From positions 310,001 through 374,000 of the forward strand of contig CATQHW010000002.1 of NCBI GenBank assembly GCA_958296075.1: a stretch of 64,000 nucleotides of DNA, written 5' to 3'. Under the pieces are notes generated by a model. It was not told the DNA's origin and made no database searches. It saw only the letters and a list, made by a program, of their open reading frames with translations. Positions 17,592 to 28,557 of the stretch are shown piece by piece. Position 1 is the first letter of the stretch. Each line of letters starts with the position of its first letter. A program made the translations under genes and the position numbers. The stretch comes from an uncultured Spirochaetia bacterium (GTDB taxonomy: Bacteria; Spirochaetota; Spirochaetia; SZUA-6; Bin103).

Positions 17592-18250
17592 GTGCGTAGT
17601 AGGATAACCATTCTGTTGATGGCGGTGGTCGCCGGCATCACCATGATGGCGTGCTCGCCGATGGCACGGCCGCCCGTAACGACCGGCAACGGCGGCTCGG
17701 GCGGCGGGACAGGCGGCGGCAGCAGCGAGCCCCCACGCCCCCCACGCCAGCGCCGCAGGACAACGAGAAGAGCTGGACGATCAGCGCCGCCGACTTTCGT
17801 GATGACGGTTCGAACAACATTTACAGCGAAACGTCCAACCGTTCCGAGCCGTATGCCTGGGACCGGATCACCGGCGACGACGTGCGCGTTTCGATTGGCG
17901 GGAACAAGCTGCCGTTCACGAGCACGCGGTATCAGCCGGTCTTCGAGTCCGATATCTCCGGTGCGACGTGGACGGTGACCCAGAAAGTCGATGCGGGAGC
18001 AGTGGTGCTCACTGCTCTGGATCAGACATACAGCCTAGGCGAGGTTGCTTTCGTCACGATGACGGACGGAGGGGCCGGCTACACGTCGGTCCCGACCGTT
18101 ACGTTTTCAGCGTCCGGAGGCACCACGGCAACCGGCACGGCAATTCTGGCGCCGGAGCGCGGCAACGACCGGTACCAGAACCTGTATTGGGCACGCCAAA
18201 CGCTGTACGGCAAACAGCTTCTGGTGCAGGTAGGTTCAGGTAGTGAGTAA
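17592..18250 (+). CDS. Lipoprotein of unknown function, one frameshift in a poly-C tract
   Basis: GTG start after GGAGGAACCC. The first 20 residues (VRSRITILLMAVVAGITMMA) are a signal peptide followed by Cys21, a lipobox. Then comes a Gly/Ser linker and a Pro-rich segment. The frame breaks in the C5 tract at 17730-17734; restoring a sixth C (as in the twin tract at 17738-17743) joins the linker to PTPPTPAPQDNEKSWTISAADF and about 160 more residues ending in LLVQVGSGSE. The mature part is beta-rich with a Gly/Thr-rich segment. I do not recognise the family. Confidence 0.6.
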
Positions 18251-18295
18251 GTGACGCCGCGCTGGGAACGGGCCAGGATGCAAAGGAGCACGTCG

Positions 18296-19704
<1,409 letters not shown>

Positions 19705-19705
<1 letters not shown>

Positions 19706-20331
19706 TGGCCGCCGAAGCCCGCATCACCGTCGTGCGCGGCACGGGCGTACCGGTGCGCGGCGACGACATCGACACCGACCGCATCATCCCGGCGCGGTAT
19801 CTGAAGGCGGTCACCTTCGAGGGGCTGGGCGAGCGCGCCTTCCAGGACGAACGGGTCGACGCCGCCGGATCGCGCACCGGCCACCCGCTCGACGACCCGC
19901 GCTACGCCGGCGCCTCGGTGCTGTTCGTGAACCGCAACTTCGGCTGCGGATCGTCGCGGGAGCACGCGCCGCAGGCGCTCTATCGCTCCGGCATCCGCGC
20001 CATCGTCGGCGCCTCGTTCGCGGAGATCTTCGCCGGCAACTGCCTGATGATCGGCCTGCCGGCGGTCACCTCCGAGCGGGTCGGCGAGTGGCAGGACCGC
20101 CTGGAGGCGGCGCCCGACACGCCGGTGCGGGTCGACGTGGCGGCCGCATCGATCGCGCTGGGCGGCGACGAATATCCGCTGGAGATACCGGAGGCGACGC
20201 GCCGGTCGCTGGTCTCCGGCACCTGGGACTCGACGGCGGCGCTGCTTGCCGGCGACGAACGGATCGCTGCCGCCGCCGCGCGGATTCCCTATCTCGGGTG
20301 GCGGACGCACGCGGCAGGGGGGAGCGCATGA
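19705..20331 (+). CDS. leuD: 3-isopropylmalate dehydratase small subunit
   Basis: Swivel domain partner of LeuC. DDIDTDRIIPARYLK at the N-terminus and NFGCGSSREHAPQAL are the family signatures; FAEIFAGNCLMIGL follows. It has 208 residues. It overlaps leuC at its start and ilvD at its end, so the three genes form one tightly coupled branched-chain amino acid unit. leuA and leuB are not in the window. Confidence 0.95.
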
Positions 20332-22007
20332 GCGATCTGAACGCCCGCAGCCGGACGATGACCGCCGGCGTGGAGCGCACGCCCAACCGGGCGATGCTGC
20401 GCGCGGTCGGCTTCACCGACCAGGACTTCGACAAACCGATCGTGGGCATCGCCAGCGCCGGCAGCGACGTGACGCCGTGCAACGTGCACCTGGACGACCT
20501 GGCCGACCGGGCGCGGGACGGCGTGCGCGCCGGCGGCGGCGTGCCGGTGCGCTACAACACCTTCGTGGTCACCGACGGCGAGGCGATGGGCCACGAAGGG
20601 ATGAAGTGTTCCCTGGTGAGCCGCGAAGCGATCGCCGACACGATCGAACTGGTCACCCGCGGGCACCAGCTCGACGCGATCCTGGGCGTCGCCGGCTGCG
20701 ACAAGACCATCCCCGGCACGGTGATGCCGATGGCCCGCCTCGACGTGCCGAGCATCTTCGTCTACGGCGGCACCATCCTGCCGGGCAACTATCGCGGCCG
20801 CGACGTCGACATCATCTCGGCGTTCGAGGCGGTGGGCGCCTTCAGCGCCGGCCGCATCGACGAGGAGGAGCGGCACGGCATCGAGTGCGCCGCGTGCCCC
20901 GGCCCCGGCGCCTGTGGCGGCATGTACACCGCCAACACGATGGCGTCGGCGATGGAGGCGATCGGCATGACGCTGCCGGGCAACGCCTCCATCCCCGCGG
21001 TCGACGATCGCAAGGCGGCGGAGGTGGAGCGCGCGGGCCGGGCGCTGATGGACGCGGTGCGCGCTAGGCGCACGCCGCGGCAGATCATGACCCACGGCGC
21101 GTTCGAGAACGCGATGCGCGTGGTGATGGCGCTCGGCGGGTCGACCAACGCCGTGCTGCACCTGCTGGCACTGGCGCACGAGGCGGAGGTGCCGCTGTCG
21201 ATCGACGAGTTCAACGGCATCTCGGACACCACGCCGACGATCGCCGACCTCAAGCCGGCCGGCCGCTACGTGATGCGCGACCTGGACCGGGCCGGCGGCG
21301 TGCAGGCGGTGATGAAGCTGCTGCTCGACGCCGGGCTGCTGCACGGCGACTGCCTGACGGTGAACGGGCGCACGGTCGCGGAGAACCTGGCCGGCGTTCG
21401 GGTCGAGCTCGACGGACAGGACGTCATCCATCCCCTGACGGCGCCGGTCAAGCCGACCGGACCGATCAGCGTGATCAAAGGCAACCTGGCCCCGGAGGGA
21501 GCGGTGCTGAAGAGCTCGGGCGTGACGGTGCGCCGCCATACCGGGCCGGCGCGGGTGTTCGACGAGGAGGAGAGCGCGCTGCGCGCGATCCTGGACGGCT
21601 CGATCGTCGCCGGCGACACGGTGGTGATCCGCTACGAAGGGCCGCGCGGCGGACCGGGCATGCGCGAGATGCTGGCGCCCACTTCGGCGATCGCCGGCGC
21701 CGGATTGATCGGCGACGTGGCGCTGATCACCGACGGCCGCTTCTCCGGCGGCAGCCACGGCATCGTCGTGGGCCACGTCGCCCCGGAGGCGCAGGCGGGC
21801 GGACCGATCGCCGCGGTGCGGGAGGGCGACGCGATCATCATCGACCTGGACGGCAAGACGATCGACGTCGACCTGACGCAGCAGGAGATCGAGGCGCGGC
21901 TGCGGGAGAGCCGGCCGGCCGAACGGCCGATCCCCTATCGACGCGGCGTGTTGGCCAAGTACGCGCGGCTGGTCTCATCGGCCAGCCTGGGCGCGATCAC
22001 GCACTGA
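20328..22007 (+). CDS. ilvD: Dihydroxy-acid dehydratase
   Basis: Fe-S dehydratase producing the 2-oxoacid precursors of valine, leucine and isoleucine. Visible cluster cysteines are in [20 protein letters not shown] and [16 protein letters not shown]. Further family signatures are [12 protein letters not shown] and [12 protein letters not shown]. It has 559 residues, the usual length of the IlvD type. The ATG at 20328 overlaps the leuD stop. Confidence 0.95.
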   Translation: MSDLNARSRTMTAGVERTPNRAMLRAVGFTDQDFDKPIVGIASAGSDVTPCNVHLDDLADRARDGVRAGGGVPVRYNTFVVTDGEAMGHEGMKCSLVSREAIADTIELVTRGHQLDAILGVAGCDKTIPGTVMPMARLDVPSIFVYGGTILPGNYRGRDVDIISAFEAVGAFSAGRIDEEERHGIECAACPGPGACGGMYTANTMASAMEAIGMTLPGNASIPAVDDRKAAEVERAGRALMDAVRARRTPRQIMTHGAFENAMRVVMALGGSTNAVLHLLALAHEAEVPLSIDEFNGISDTTPTIADLKPAGRYVMRDLDRAGGVQAVMKLLLDAGLLHGDCLTVNGRTVAENLAGVRVELDGQDVIHPLTAPVKPTGPISVIKGNLAPEGAVLKSSGVTVRRHTGPARVFDEEESALRAILDGSIVAGDTVVIRYEGPRGGPGMREMLAPTSAIAGAGLIGDVALITDGRFSGGSHGIVVGHVAPEAQAGGPIAAVREGDAIIIDLDGKTIDVDLTQQEIEARLRESRPAERPIPYRRGVLAKYARLVSSASLGAITH

Positions 22008-22019
22008 GAGGTTCGAGTC

Positions 22020-22829
22020 ATGGCACTGAACGTACACGTGACCGGGGTCAGCGGACTGATCGGGGACGTGGTGTACGCGCATCTGGCGGCGCAGCCGGAG
22101 CGGTACACCGTGACCGGGAGCGGCCGGCGCTTCGGGTCGTCGTCGCGGGTGGCGCCGGGGCGGCCGCTCAGTTGCCCGCCGGAACGGTTCAGGCGCGCCG
22201 ACCTCGCCGACCTGGATGCGATGGAGCGGGCGTTCGAAGGGGCGGAGGTGGTGGTCCACATGGGCGCGATTCCCGATCCGGAGGCGCCGCTGGAGATCAT
22301 CGTGCCGAGCAACGTGGTGGGCGGTTACAACGCCCTGGAGGCGTGCCGCCGCCAGGGCGTCCGCCGCATCGTCTATGCCAGCACGGTCATGACCGACTGG
22401 GGCTATCGGTTCGATGAGCCGTACAAGGCGATCGGCGAAGGGCGCTTCGACGAGGTGCCGGACGACTTCCGGCGCGTCACGCATCTGGACCCGACGCGGC
22501 CGACCGAGCCTTATTCGGCCAGCAAGGTGTGGGGCGAAGGTCTGTGCCGCGCCTACGCCGACGGTCACGGCCTGTCCTGCCTGTGCCTGCGCATCGGCGG
22601 CGTGAACCATGAGGATGCGCCGGGGAGCGCGGCCGGCGGGGCGCTGTGGTGCAGTCAGCGGGACGTGGCGACCGTCACCGAGTTGGCCGTCAACGCGCCC
22701 GCCGAGCTGCGCTTCGATATCTTCTACGCGCTGTCGGACAACCGCTATCGGTGGCTGGACGCCGAGCACACCCGCCGCGTGCTGGGCTTCGAGCCGGCCG
22801 ACCGCGCGGAAGACGCGATCGCTCGATAG
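22020..22829 (+). CDS. NAD(P)-dependent epimerase/dehydratase family protein
   Basis: Extended short-chain dehydrogenase, 269 residues. The N-terminal nucleotide-binding motif reads VTGVSGLIGDVVYAHL and the catalytic Tyr-x-x-x-Lys is YSASK. Such enzymes act on nucleotide sugars, uronic acids or related carbonyls; the substrate cannot be told here. It starts 12 bases after the ilvD stop with GAGAGGTTCGAGTC before the ATG, and may be cotranscribed with the leuCD-ilvD unit without being part of that pathway. Confidence 0.8.
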   Translation: MALNVHVTGVSGLIGDVVYAHLAAQPERYTVTGSGRRFGSSSRVAPGRPLSCPPERFRRADLADLDAMERAFEGAEVVVHMGAIPDPEAPLEIIVPSNVVGGYNALEACRRQGVRRIVYASTVMTDWGYRFDEPYKAIGEGRFDEVPDDFRRVTHLDPTRPTEPYSASKVWGEGLCRAYADGHGLSCLCLRIGGVNHEDAPGSAAGGALWCSQRDVATVTELAVNAPAELRFDIFYALSDNRYRWLDAEHTRRVLGFEPADRAEDAIAR

Positions 22830-22938
22830 GCCGAACGGCGCGGCGCGCGCTTGTCCGCACCGGCCGGCCGTGATACTTTCATTCCAGCGGTCGAGTGCGC
22901 GGAAGGGCCGGGCGAGGAGCGATCCCAGGAGGTTGGTC

Positions 22939-23280
22939 ATGTTGAAGAAAGTGGAAACCAAGGTAGAGAAGGTCGTCTCCGGGGCGACCGCGGCCGTGTC
23001 CGGGGCGCGGGACGCCGTGAGCGGCGCCCTCGATTCGCGCGCGCACGCGGTGACCGTGCGCCTGGACGCCGACAGCCTCCGGTGCGTGGACGAGATGGTG
23101 CGCGCCGAGGTGGTCCCCGACCGCGCGGCGGCGGTGACGTATCTCGTCAAGGAAGGCCTCCGGGTGAGCGCCGACCTGCTCGACAAGATTCAGGAAGGGT
23201 TCGACCGGATCGAAGGCATCAAGCGCGAGCTGCGCGGCCTCGGCAACGGCGCCTCGGCAAGCCCTCCGGCCGCCGAATAG
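22939..23280 (+). CDS. Small ribbon-helix-helix-like protein
   Basis: A 113-residue protein with AGGAGG before its ATG. Residues about 1-34 are a Lys/Ala/Ser-rich amphipathic helix (VETKVEKVVSGATAAVSGARD). The middle (HAVTVRLDADSLRCVDEMVRAEV, then RAAAVTYLVKEGLRV) has the strand-helix-helix layout of CopG/Arc-type ribbon-helix-helix proteins, and the tail is a charged coiled-coil-like stretch. A DNA-binding or packaging role is plausible but not shown. A weak promoter (TTGTCC ... GATACT, 22851-22877) lies upstream. It sits at the left edge of the defence island. Confidence 0.6.
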   Translation: MLKKVETKVEKVVSGATAAVSGARDAVSGALDSRAHAVTVRLDADSLRCVDEMVRAEVVPDRAAAVTYLVKEGLRVSADLLDKIQEGFDRIEGIKRELRGLGNGASASPPAAE

Positions 23281-23343
23281 ACCGCCGCGCCCGAACCGAC
23301 TCAAGGGCAACGGGCCGCGCCCCACTCTGCGACGATAGCGGCC

Positions 23344-24933
23344 GTGCGCAAGTTCAACACCGCAGGTCCCGTCGTGGCCGCGGACCACTACTGCATCCCG
23401 CCTCTGGAACGGATCGATCTCGATGCAGTGCTCGGATTGGTCCGGGACAAGAAGTACTTCGTGCTGCACGCGCCGCGGCAGACCGGCAAGACCTCCGCGC
23501 TGCTGGCGCTGCGGGATCTGCTGAACGGCGGCGCGCAGGGCGACTTCCGCTGCGTGTACGCCAACGTCGAAGCGGGCCAGGCGATGCGCGAGAACGTGGC
23601 GGAAGGCATGCGCACGGTACTGTCCCAGTTCGCGCTCCGGGCGAGCCTGACGCTGGGCGACGACACGCTGGAGCGGGTCTGCCGCGACGCCATGAACAGC
23701 GCCGGACCGGGTGGCGCACTGAGCCTGACGCTGAGCCGATGGGCCGCGGCCGACCGCAGGCCGCTGGTGCTGCTGATCGACGAGATCGACGCGCTGGTGG
23801 GCGACACCCTGCTGTCGGTGCTGCGGCAACTGCGCAGCGGCTACGACCAGCGTCCGGCCGCCTTCCCGCACAGCATCGTCCTGTGCGGGGTGCGTGACGT
23901 GCGCGACTACCGCATCCACTCGAGCACCGAGAACCGGTTGGTGCTCGGCGGCAGCGCCTTCAACATCAAGTCCGAATCGCTGCGGCTGGGCGACTTCTCG
24001 GAGCAGGAGATACGGGCGCTGCTGGCGCAGCACACCGCCGCAACCGGGCAGGCGTTCACGGAGGAGGCGCAGGCGTTGATCCGCACGCGGACCGCCGGCC
24101 AGCCGTGGCTGGTGAACGCGCTGTGCTACGACGCCTGCTTCCGCCACGAGCCGGGGCGTGACCGCTCGCGCCCGATCACGGCAGACGCCATCCTGGAAGC
24201 GCAGGAGCGGCTGATCCGGCGCCGCGACACGCATATCGACGATCTGGCGCACAAGCTGCGCGAGGGGCGCGTGCGGCGCGTGGTGGAGCCGATTCTGACT
24301 TGTGCCGACGAGCAGGAGTGGTCGGCCGAGGACGTCGCCTACGTCTGCGACCTGGGGCTGGTGGCGCAGGACGCCGCCGGCACGCCGCGCATCGCCAACC
24401 CGATCTACGCCGAGGTGGTGCCGCGGCATCTGAACGACGCGGTGCAGGCAGGGCTGCCGCAACAGATGGCGTGGTACGTGGACGCGGCCGGCGGGCTGGA
24501 CGTGGAGGGGCTGATCGCGGCGTTCCAGGAGTTCTTCCGCGAGCACTCGGAGCATTGGATACAGCGCTTCGAGCAGTACCACGAGGCCGGCCCGCAGTTG
24601 CTGCTGCAGGCATACCTGCAGCGTATCGTCAACGGCGGCGGGCGGATCGAGCGGGAGTACGCGCTGGGGCGCGGGCGCACCGACCTGCTGATCGTGTGGC
24701 CGCAGGGCGGGCGCGAGCGCCGCTTCGTAGTGGAGTGCAAGGTGCTACGCAAGGGGTTGGAGCGGACTATCGCCGAGGGGGTGGAGCAAACCGGCGGCTA
24801 CGTGAACCGCTGCGGGGCGGAGGCGGGCCACCTGATCGTGTTCGACCGCAGGCTGGAACGACCCTGGGCGCAAAAGATCTTCCGCCGCGTGCCGTCGGGA
24901 GAAGGCGTGCCGGTCACGGTCTGGGGGATGTAG
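23344..24933 (+). CDS. AAA ATPase with C-terminal PD-(D/E)XK nuclease-like domain (paralog 1 of 3)
   Basis: A 529-residue protein starting with GTG. N-terminal motif GPVVAADHYCIPPLERI, Walker A APRQTGKTS (residues 43-51), Walker B LVLLIDEID near residue 145, then a sensor-like region CGVRDVRDYRIHSS. The C-terminal domain holds RTDLLIVW...FVVECK, a D-x(n)-ExK arrangement of the PD-(D/E)XK superfamily, and ends in VTVWGM. It is closely similar to the genes at 40617-42209 and 55340-56932, which are on the other strand. The role is unknown; similar ATPase-nuclease families are multiplied in many genomes and may be mobile or defensive (inference). Confidence 0.75.
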   Translation: MRKFNTAGPVVAADHYCIPPLERIDLDAVLGLVRDKKYFVLHAPRQTGKTSALLALRDLLNGGAQGDFRCVYANVEAGQAMRENVAEGMRTVLSQFALRASLTLGDDTLERVCRDAMNSAGPGGALSLTLSRWAAADRRPLVLLIDEIDALVGDTLLSVLRQLRSGYDQRPAAFPHSIVLCGVRDVRDYRIHSSTENRLVLGGSAFNIKSESLRLGDFSEQEIRALLAQHTAATGQAFTEEAQALIRTRTAGQPWLVNALCYDACFRHEPGRDRSRPITADAILEAQERLIRRRDTHIDDLAHKLREGRVRRVVEPILTCADEQEWSAEDVAYVCDLGLVAQDAAGTPRIANPIYAEVVPRHLNDAVQAGLPQQMAWYVDAAGGLDVEGLIAAFQEFFREHSEHWIQRFEQYHEAGPQLLLQAYLQRIVNGGGRIEREYALGRGRTDLLIVWPQGGRERRFVVECKVLRKGLERTIAEGVEQTGGYVNRCGAEAGHLIVFDRRLERPWAQKIFRRVPSGEGVPVTVWGM

Positions 24934-25111
24934 CGCCAAGCGCGATCCGGTGTTGGGTCCCACTTGCCGTTCCGTGTACGACTTTGCTCAATCCCAAAGC
25001 CAATCGAGGTCGGAAAAGGCCAGCTCCCGCCCGGTTATCCTTATCATCATCTTCAGAGCATAAGCGCTCCGGGAGCCAGCGCCGCAGTGTGCTGAGCCCG
25101 GGGCCGCGCGT

Positions 25112-28100
25112 CTACTCGTGTTCGAAGCCGTGGTCGGTGAACTTGAGCGTACGGCTGTTCTCGGTCACGGTGCGGACCACGGTGTCGGGGGCGCCGGCCG
25201 GGATGTCCGCTTCGATCTCCAGCGTCACGCTGACCTTGGCGCCCGACAGGCCGGCGAGGTGGGCGACGACCTCGGCGGCGATCTGGCTGGCGTCGCGGCC
25301 GACGCGGGTGGCGTCCAGGGTCACCGCGCCGTGGAAGCGCTTCAGCGGCTGCGGTTTCGGCTCCACTACCGCCCGCCCGGCGCCCGAGCCGTCGCTGCCG
25401 TCGCCGCGCCGCTCGGGTTTCGGATCGGGGCCGACGCTCGGCTGCGGAGGCACTTCCGCGTCGAGTTGCCGGCGGGCGACTGCGGGCTTGACCAGCAGTC
25501 CCGGAGCGCCGGCGTCCGGGAGCGCCGCCCGTTCCGCGACGCGCAGGCCGCGATAGCGTGCCGCTTCCTCGTCGAAGCTTTCGGCGAATGCGAACGTGTC
25601 CTGCTCCCAGGTGAGGAGGGCCACCCCTTCGGTGATGCTTTCGAGCAGGACCCGCGGGTCTTGCAGCCGCGGCAGGTAGAGATAGCGGGCGTAGTCCTCG
25701 ACGAGCTGGGCGACGGCGACGTGATCACCCCGCCACAGGGGAACGCGCTCCAGCTCCATCCGCAGGAGCGTGGCGCCGTAGCCGGTCATCAACCCGTCCT
25801 GCGCCTTGAGCCTGCGGGCGGCGCGAACCGCCAGCGGGTCGGGTCCCGTCAGGTTCAGCGCCTCCCACGTCACCGCTCCCTGCGGGTCGGACTGCCGCGG
25901 CACCAGCAGCCAGCGGTAGGTCTCCGGGATGCGCGTCGTCACCTCCACGGCCGCCGCCTCCCGTTGCGCTTCCGCCTGCCGCACCTGTTGCGGGGTGAGG
26001 TTGAGGTGCTCCTGCTCGGCGATGATCGACTCCCATGCCAGGAAGCGGCGCGCCGACTCGTCCAACTCCTGGAGGCGAGTCGTGTCGGCGGCGAGGAATA
26101 CGACGGTGTTGCGGTAGAGACGCGGCGTCGTGCCCCGAGATTCCAGAATCGCCTGCGCCTGCGTGCCCGCCGGGCTGTCTCCACCGCGGCTGTAAGGGTG
26201 CTCGGTACCGAGCACGACGAGCCGCGCGTCCCGGTCGTCGGGCACGTCCTGACCCGAGTGCGGCAAGGCATGCACGCGGCTGAAGTCGCCGCTCTGGCGC
26301 AGGTTGGCGCGTACGCGCGTGGCGATCTCCTGGAGGATGCGATCCGGATTGCGTCGCATCTGCTCGGCGCGGTCTTCCGCCAACTTGGTGACCGTGGGCT
26401 GGGTGGCGTACCAGTAGCGGGCGCTGTCCTCGTACAGGTAGGTGGCGGCGGTCGCCAACCGCCGCAGCGCGTCCCCGAACACGGCCGGCGGCTCACCCGG
26501 CAGCACGCTGCCCAGCTTGATGCGGCGGTCGTCGATCCCGCGATGCGCGGCGCCGGTGGTGGGAGCGGAACCAAGGAAGATCGCCCGCGCGACGCGGCGA
26601 GCGGCCGCGAACTTGCCCAGATTGGGGTGCTCGGCGTCGACCCGCAGCGGCAACGAGTCCGCGCCGTCAACGTCCTTTTCGATGATCGGCGCCCAGTTGT
26701 CGTCGAGGTAGCGGGTCAACTCCGCCTGCACGCGCGCGTCGTCGAGCGCGACGTCGCTCGGCAGAATGAGCGGGCCGCGATCTCCCTTCTCCCACTGATG
26801 GTGAATCACCGCCGCCATCAGGCGCAGCACGCCGCGGGTGCGCTGGAACTTGGCCAGCGCCGACCAGTCGGTGTACAGCCGGTCGAAGACCTCGGGATGG
26901 ATGGGATAGGCGGCGCGGAGGCGTTTTTCGTAGTTGGCTTCGCGGCATTCGGCGGGGAACTCCTGCTGCTGCGCGCGGTAGAGTTCGGAGAACCCGCGCG
27001 CCACCACGTCCAGGGCGGTGAACTGCGCCGCGTCGTGAAGTGGCTGGAACAGGCGCCGGCGCACGATCTCGAAGCTCTCCTCGGCAGTGGCCGGACGCCA
27101 GGACGACTCGATGCGGCCGATGACGTTGCGCAGCCGCTGCAGGGCTTCGCGGCCACGCTGGCCGCCGACTTCCGCGTCGTCCGCCTGGGCATGGGGCGAG
27201 TCGCGGGTTTCGGAGGCGGGCAGGCTGATCACCAGCAGGCAGTTGCCGGCCGATCTGGCCGACTCGGTGAGCGTCTGCGCGAAGGTGAACTGGGTCTCGA
27301 AGCTGCCGGCCGGCAGGTCGCTCTGATCGTGCAGTTGGCGCGCGTAGGAGACCCACTCGTCGATCAGTACCAGGCAGGGACCGTGCTCGATCAGCAGCTC
27401 GCGCAGGCGGTCGCCGGGACTGGTGGCATGTCGATCGTCGGCGGCCACGCGCGCGAACGCTTCCGGGCCGCCGAGCTGCCACGCCAGCTCGCCCCAGAGG
27501 GTACGCACCACCGTGCCGTCCGGCTTGGTGACCGGATTGCCCGGCGAGATGCGGTTGCCGACCAGCACCACGCGGCGGACCGCCGGCAGTGCCGTGGCGC
27601 CGGCCGCCTGCAGCACCTCGTCGATACCGGCCAGGCTGGTGGGCGGCGTGGCGGAGAACAGGTGGTACAGCGCCAGCATGGAATGGGTCTTGCCGCCGCC
27701 GAAGGTGGTTTGAAGCTGCACCACCGGATCACCGCCGCGCCCGGCCAGCCGTTGCACGGCGCCGGCCAGCATCTGCCGCAGGCTGTCGGTCAGATAGGTG
27801 CGGCGGAAGAACTCCGCCGGGTCGCGATACTCTGCCGTTCCCTCGCCCAGGTAGATCTGCCACAGATCGGCGGCGAACTCCGCCTGCTGATAGCGCCCGC
27901 TGGCGACGTCCTGGTGCGGCGTCACCACCTCGCGCCACGGCTTCAGCCCGGCGACCGCGCCGGCGGCGCCGGCGGTCCTGGCGGTACGGCGCCGCTCGCC
28001 GCGCACCCGCTCCTCGAAGCGCGCCCGCAGCAGTTCATGCTTGAGCGCGTCGAGCTCCCGAACCTGCGGCGCCGAGATCGACGTCAACAGCCGTTGCGCG

Positions 28101-28441
28101 GAGTCCAGGGCGCGGTAGGAGTCGTCGCCGGAGAACGGTTCCTGGTGCGCCCAACGGTTGCGATGATCGCGCAACTCGCTCACCAGGCTGCGTTCGGAGC
28201 GCCCCAGCACGGTGCGGAACACCTCGTTCCAGGTATCCCACATCAGCCGCAACATCAGGGCCACGTCCCACTCGGACGAGCTCCGCCGCAGCGCGGGATC
28301 GGCCGCGATCTGGCGCAGGTCGTAACCATCCACGTCACGCGCCTGCACCGCCCGCTTGAGTTCCCGCTCGACGAACGGCCCCAGCCCCGCGCGCAGCAGC
28401 TCCAGCCCTTTCCCTACCCGCTCGTGATTCGTTGTTGCCAT
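25112..28441 (-). CDS. DUF499-type large ATPase of a predicted defence system
   Basis: A 1109-residue ATPase. Near residue 240 it reads TTFGGGKTHSMLALYHLF (P-loop of the DUF499/COG1483 type) and near residue 355 CLVLIDEWVSYARQL (Walker B). The N-terminal part is helical and the C-terminus carries a repeat of the kind GAVTLDATRVGRDASQIAAEVVAHL. Proteins of this family are known to sit in defence islands next to DUF1156 adenine methyltransferases and SNF2-type helicases, both of which are present here on the same strand. It probably powers a DNA-remodelling or translocation step. The ABC-type binding protein gene at 28558-29790 separates it from the rest of the unit. Confidence 0.8.
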   Translation of the reverse strand: MATTNHERVGKGLELLRAGLGPFVERELKRAVQARDVDGYDLRQIAADPALRRSSSEWDVALMLRLMWDTWNEVFRTVLGRSERSLVSELRDHRNRWAHQEPFSGDDSYRALDSAQRLLTSISAPQVRELDALKHELLRARFEERVRGERRRTARTAGAAGAVAGLKPWREVVTPHQDVASGRYQQAEFAADLWQIYLGEGTAEYRDPAEFFRRTYLTDSLRQMLAGAVQRLAGRGGDPVVQLQTTFGGGKTHSMLALYHLFSATPPTSLAGIDEVLQAAGATALPAVRRVVLVGNRISPGNPVTKPDGTVVRTLWGELAWQLGGPEAFARVAADDRHATSPGDRLRELLIEHGPCLVLIDEWVSYARQLHDQSDLPAGSFETQFTFAQTLTESARSAGNCLLVISLPASETRDSPHAQADDAEVGGQRGREALQRLRNVIGRIESSWRPATAEESFEIVRRRLFQPLHDAAQFTALDVVARGFSELYRAQQQEFPAECREANYEKRLRAAYPIHPEVFDRLYTDWSALAKFQRTRGVLRLMAAVIHHQWEKGDRGPLILPSDVALDDARVQAELTRYLDDNWAPIIEKDVDGADSLPLRVDAEHPNLGKFAAARRVARAIFLGSAPTTGAAHRGIDDRRIKLGSVLPGEPPAVFGDALRRLATAATYLYEDSARYWYATQPTVTKLAEDRAEQMRRNPDRILQEIATRVRANLRQSGDFSRVHALPHSGQDVPDDRDARLVVLGTEHPYSRGGDSPAGTQAQAILESRGTTPRLYRNTVVFLAADTTRLQELDESARRFLAWESIIAEQEHLNLTPQQVRQAEAQREAAAVEVTTRIPETYRWLLVPRQSDPQGAVTWEALNLTGPDPLAVRAARRLKAQDGLMTGYGATLLRMELERVPLWRGDHVAVAQLVEDYARYLYLPRLQDPRVLLESITEGVALLTWEQDTFAFAESFDEEAARYRGLRVAERAALPDAGAPGLLVKPAVARRQLDAEVPPQPSVGPDPKPERRGDGSDGSGAGRAVVEPKPQPLKRFHGAVTLDATRVGRDASQIAAEVVAHLAGLSGAKVSVTLEIEADIPAGAPDTVVRTVTENSRTLKFTDHGFEHE

Positions 28442-28557
28442 ATTGTTTTCCTCATCGACTCCCAGGCGGCCGGTAACGAACGCCTGTTGAACCTGACCGA
28501 ATATACCAGCAGCCTCGGCTACACTGTACGGGCGTGAAGCGAGGGAGGTGAGGACCG

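Noticed and set aside
22005..22022. gaggttcgagtc resembling a tRNA T-arm
   Set aside because: No acceptor stem, anticodon arm or CCA end around it; it is the spacer and ribosome site before the epimerase gene.
24934..25111. An RNA gene or terminator between the convergent AAA paralog 1 and DUF499 genes
   Set aside because: No stable GC hairpin followed by T, no tRNA-like fold; I see nothing specific in this stretch.
25118..28537. A plus-strand open frame of over 1100 codons opposite the DUF499 gene
   Set aside because: It is the antisense shadow of a gene with P-loop and Walker B motifs, and it shows no domain of its own.
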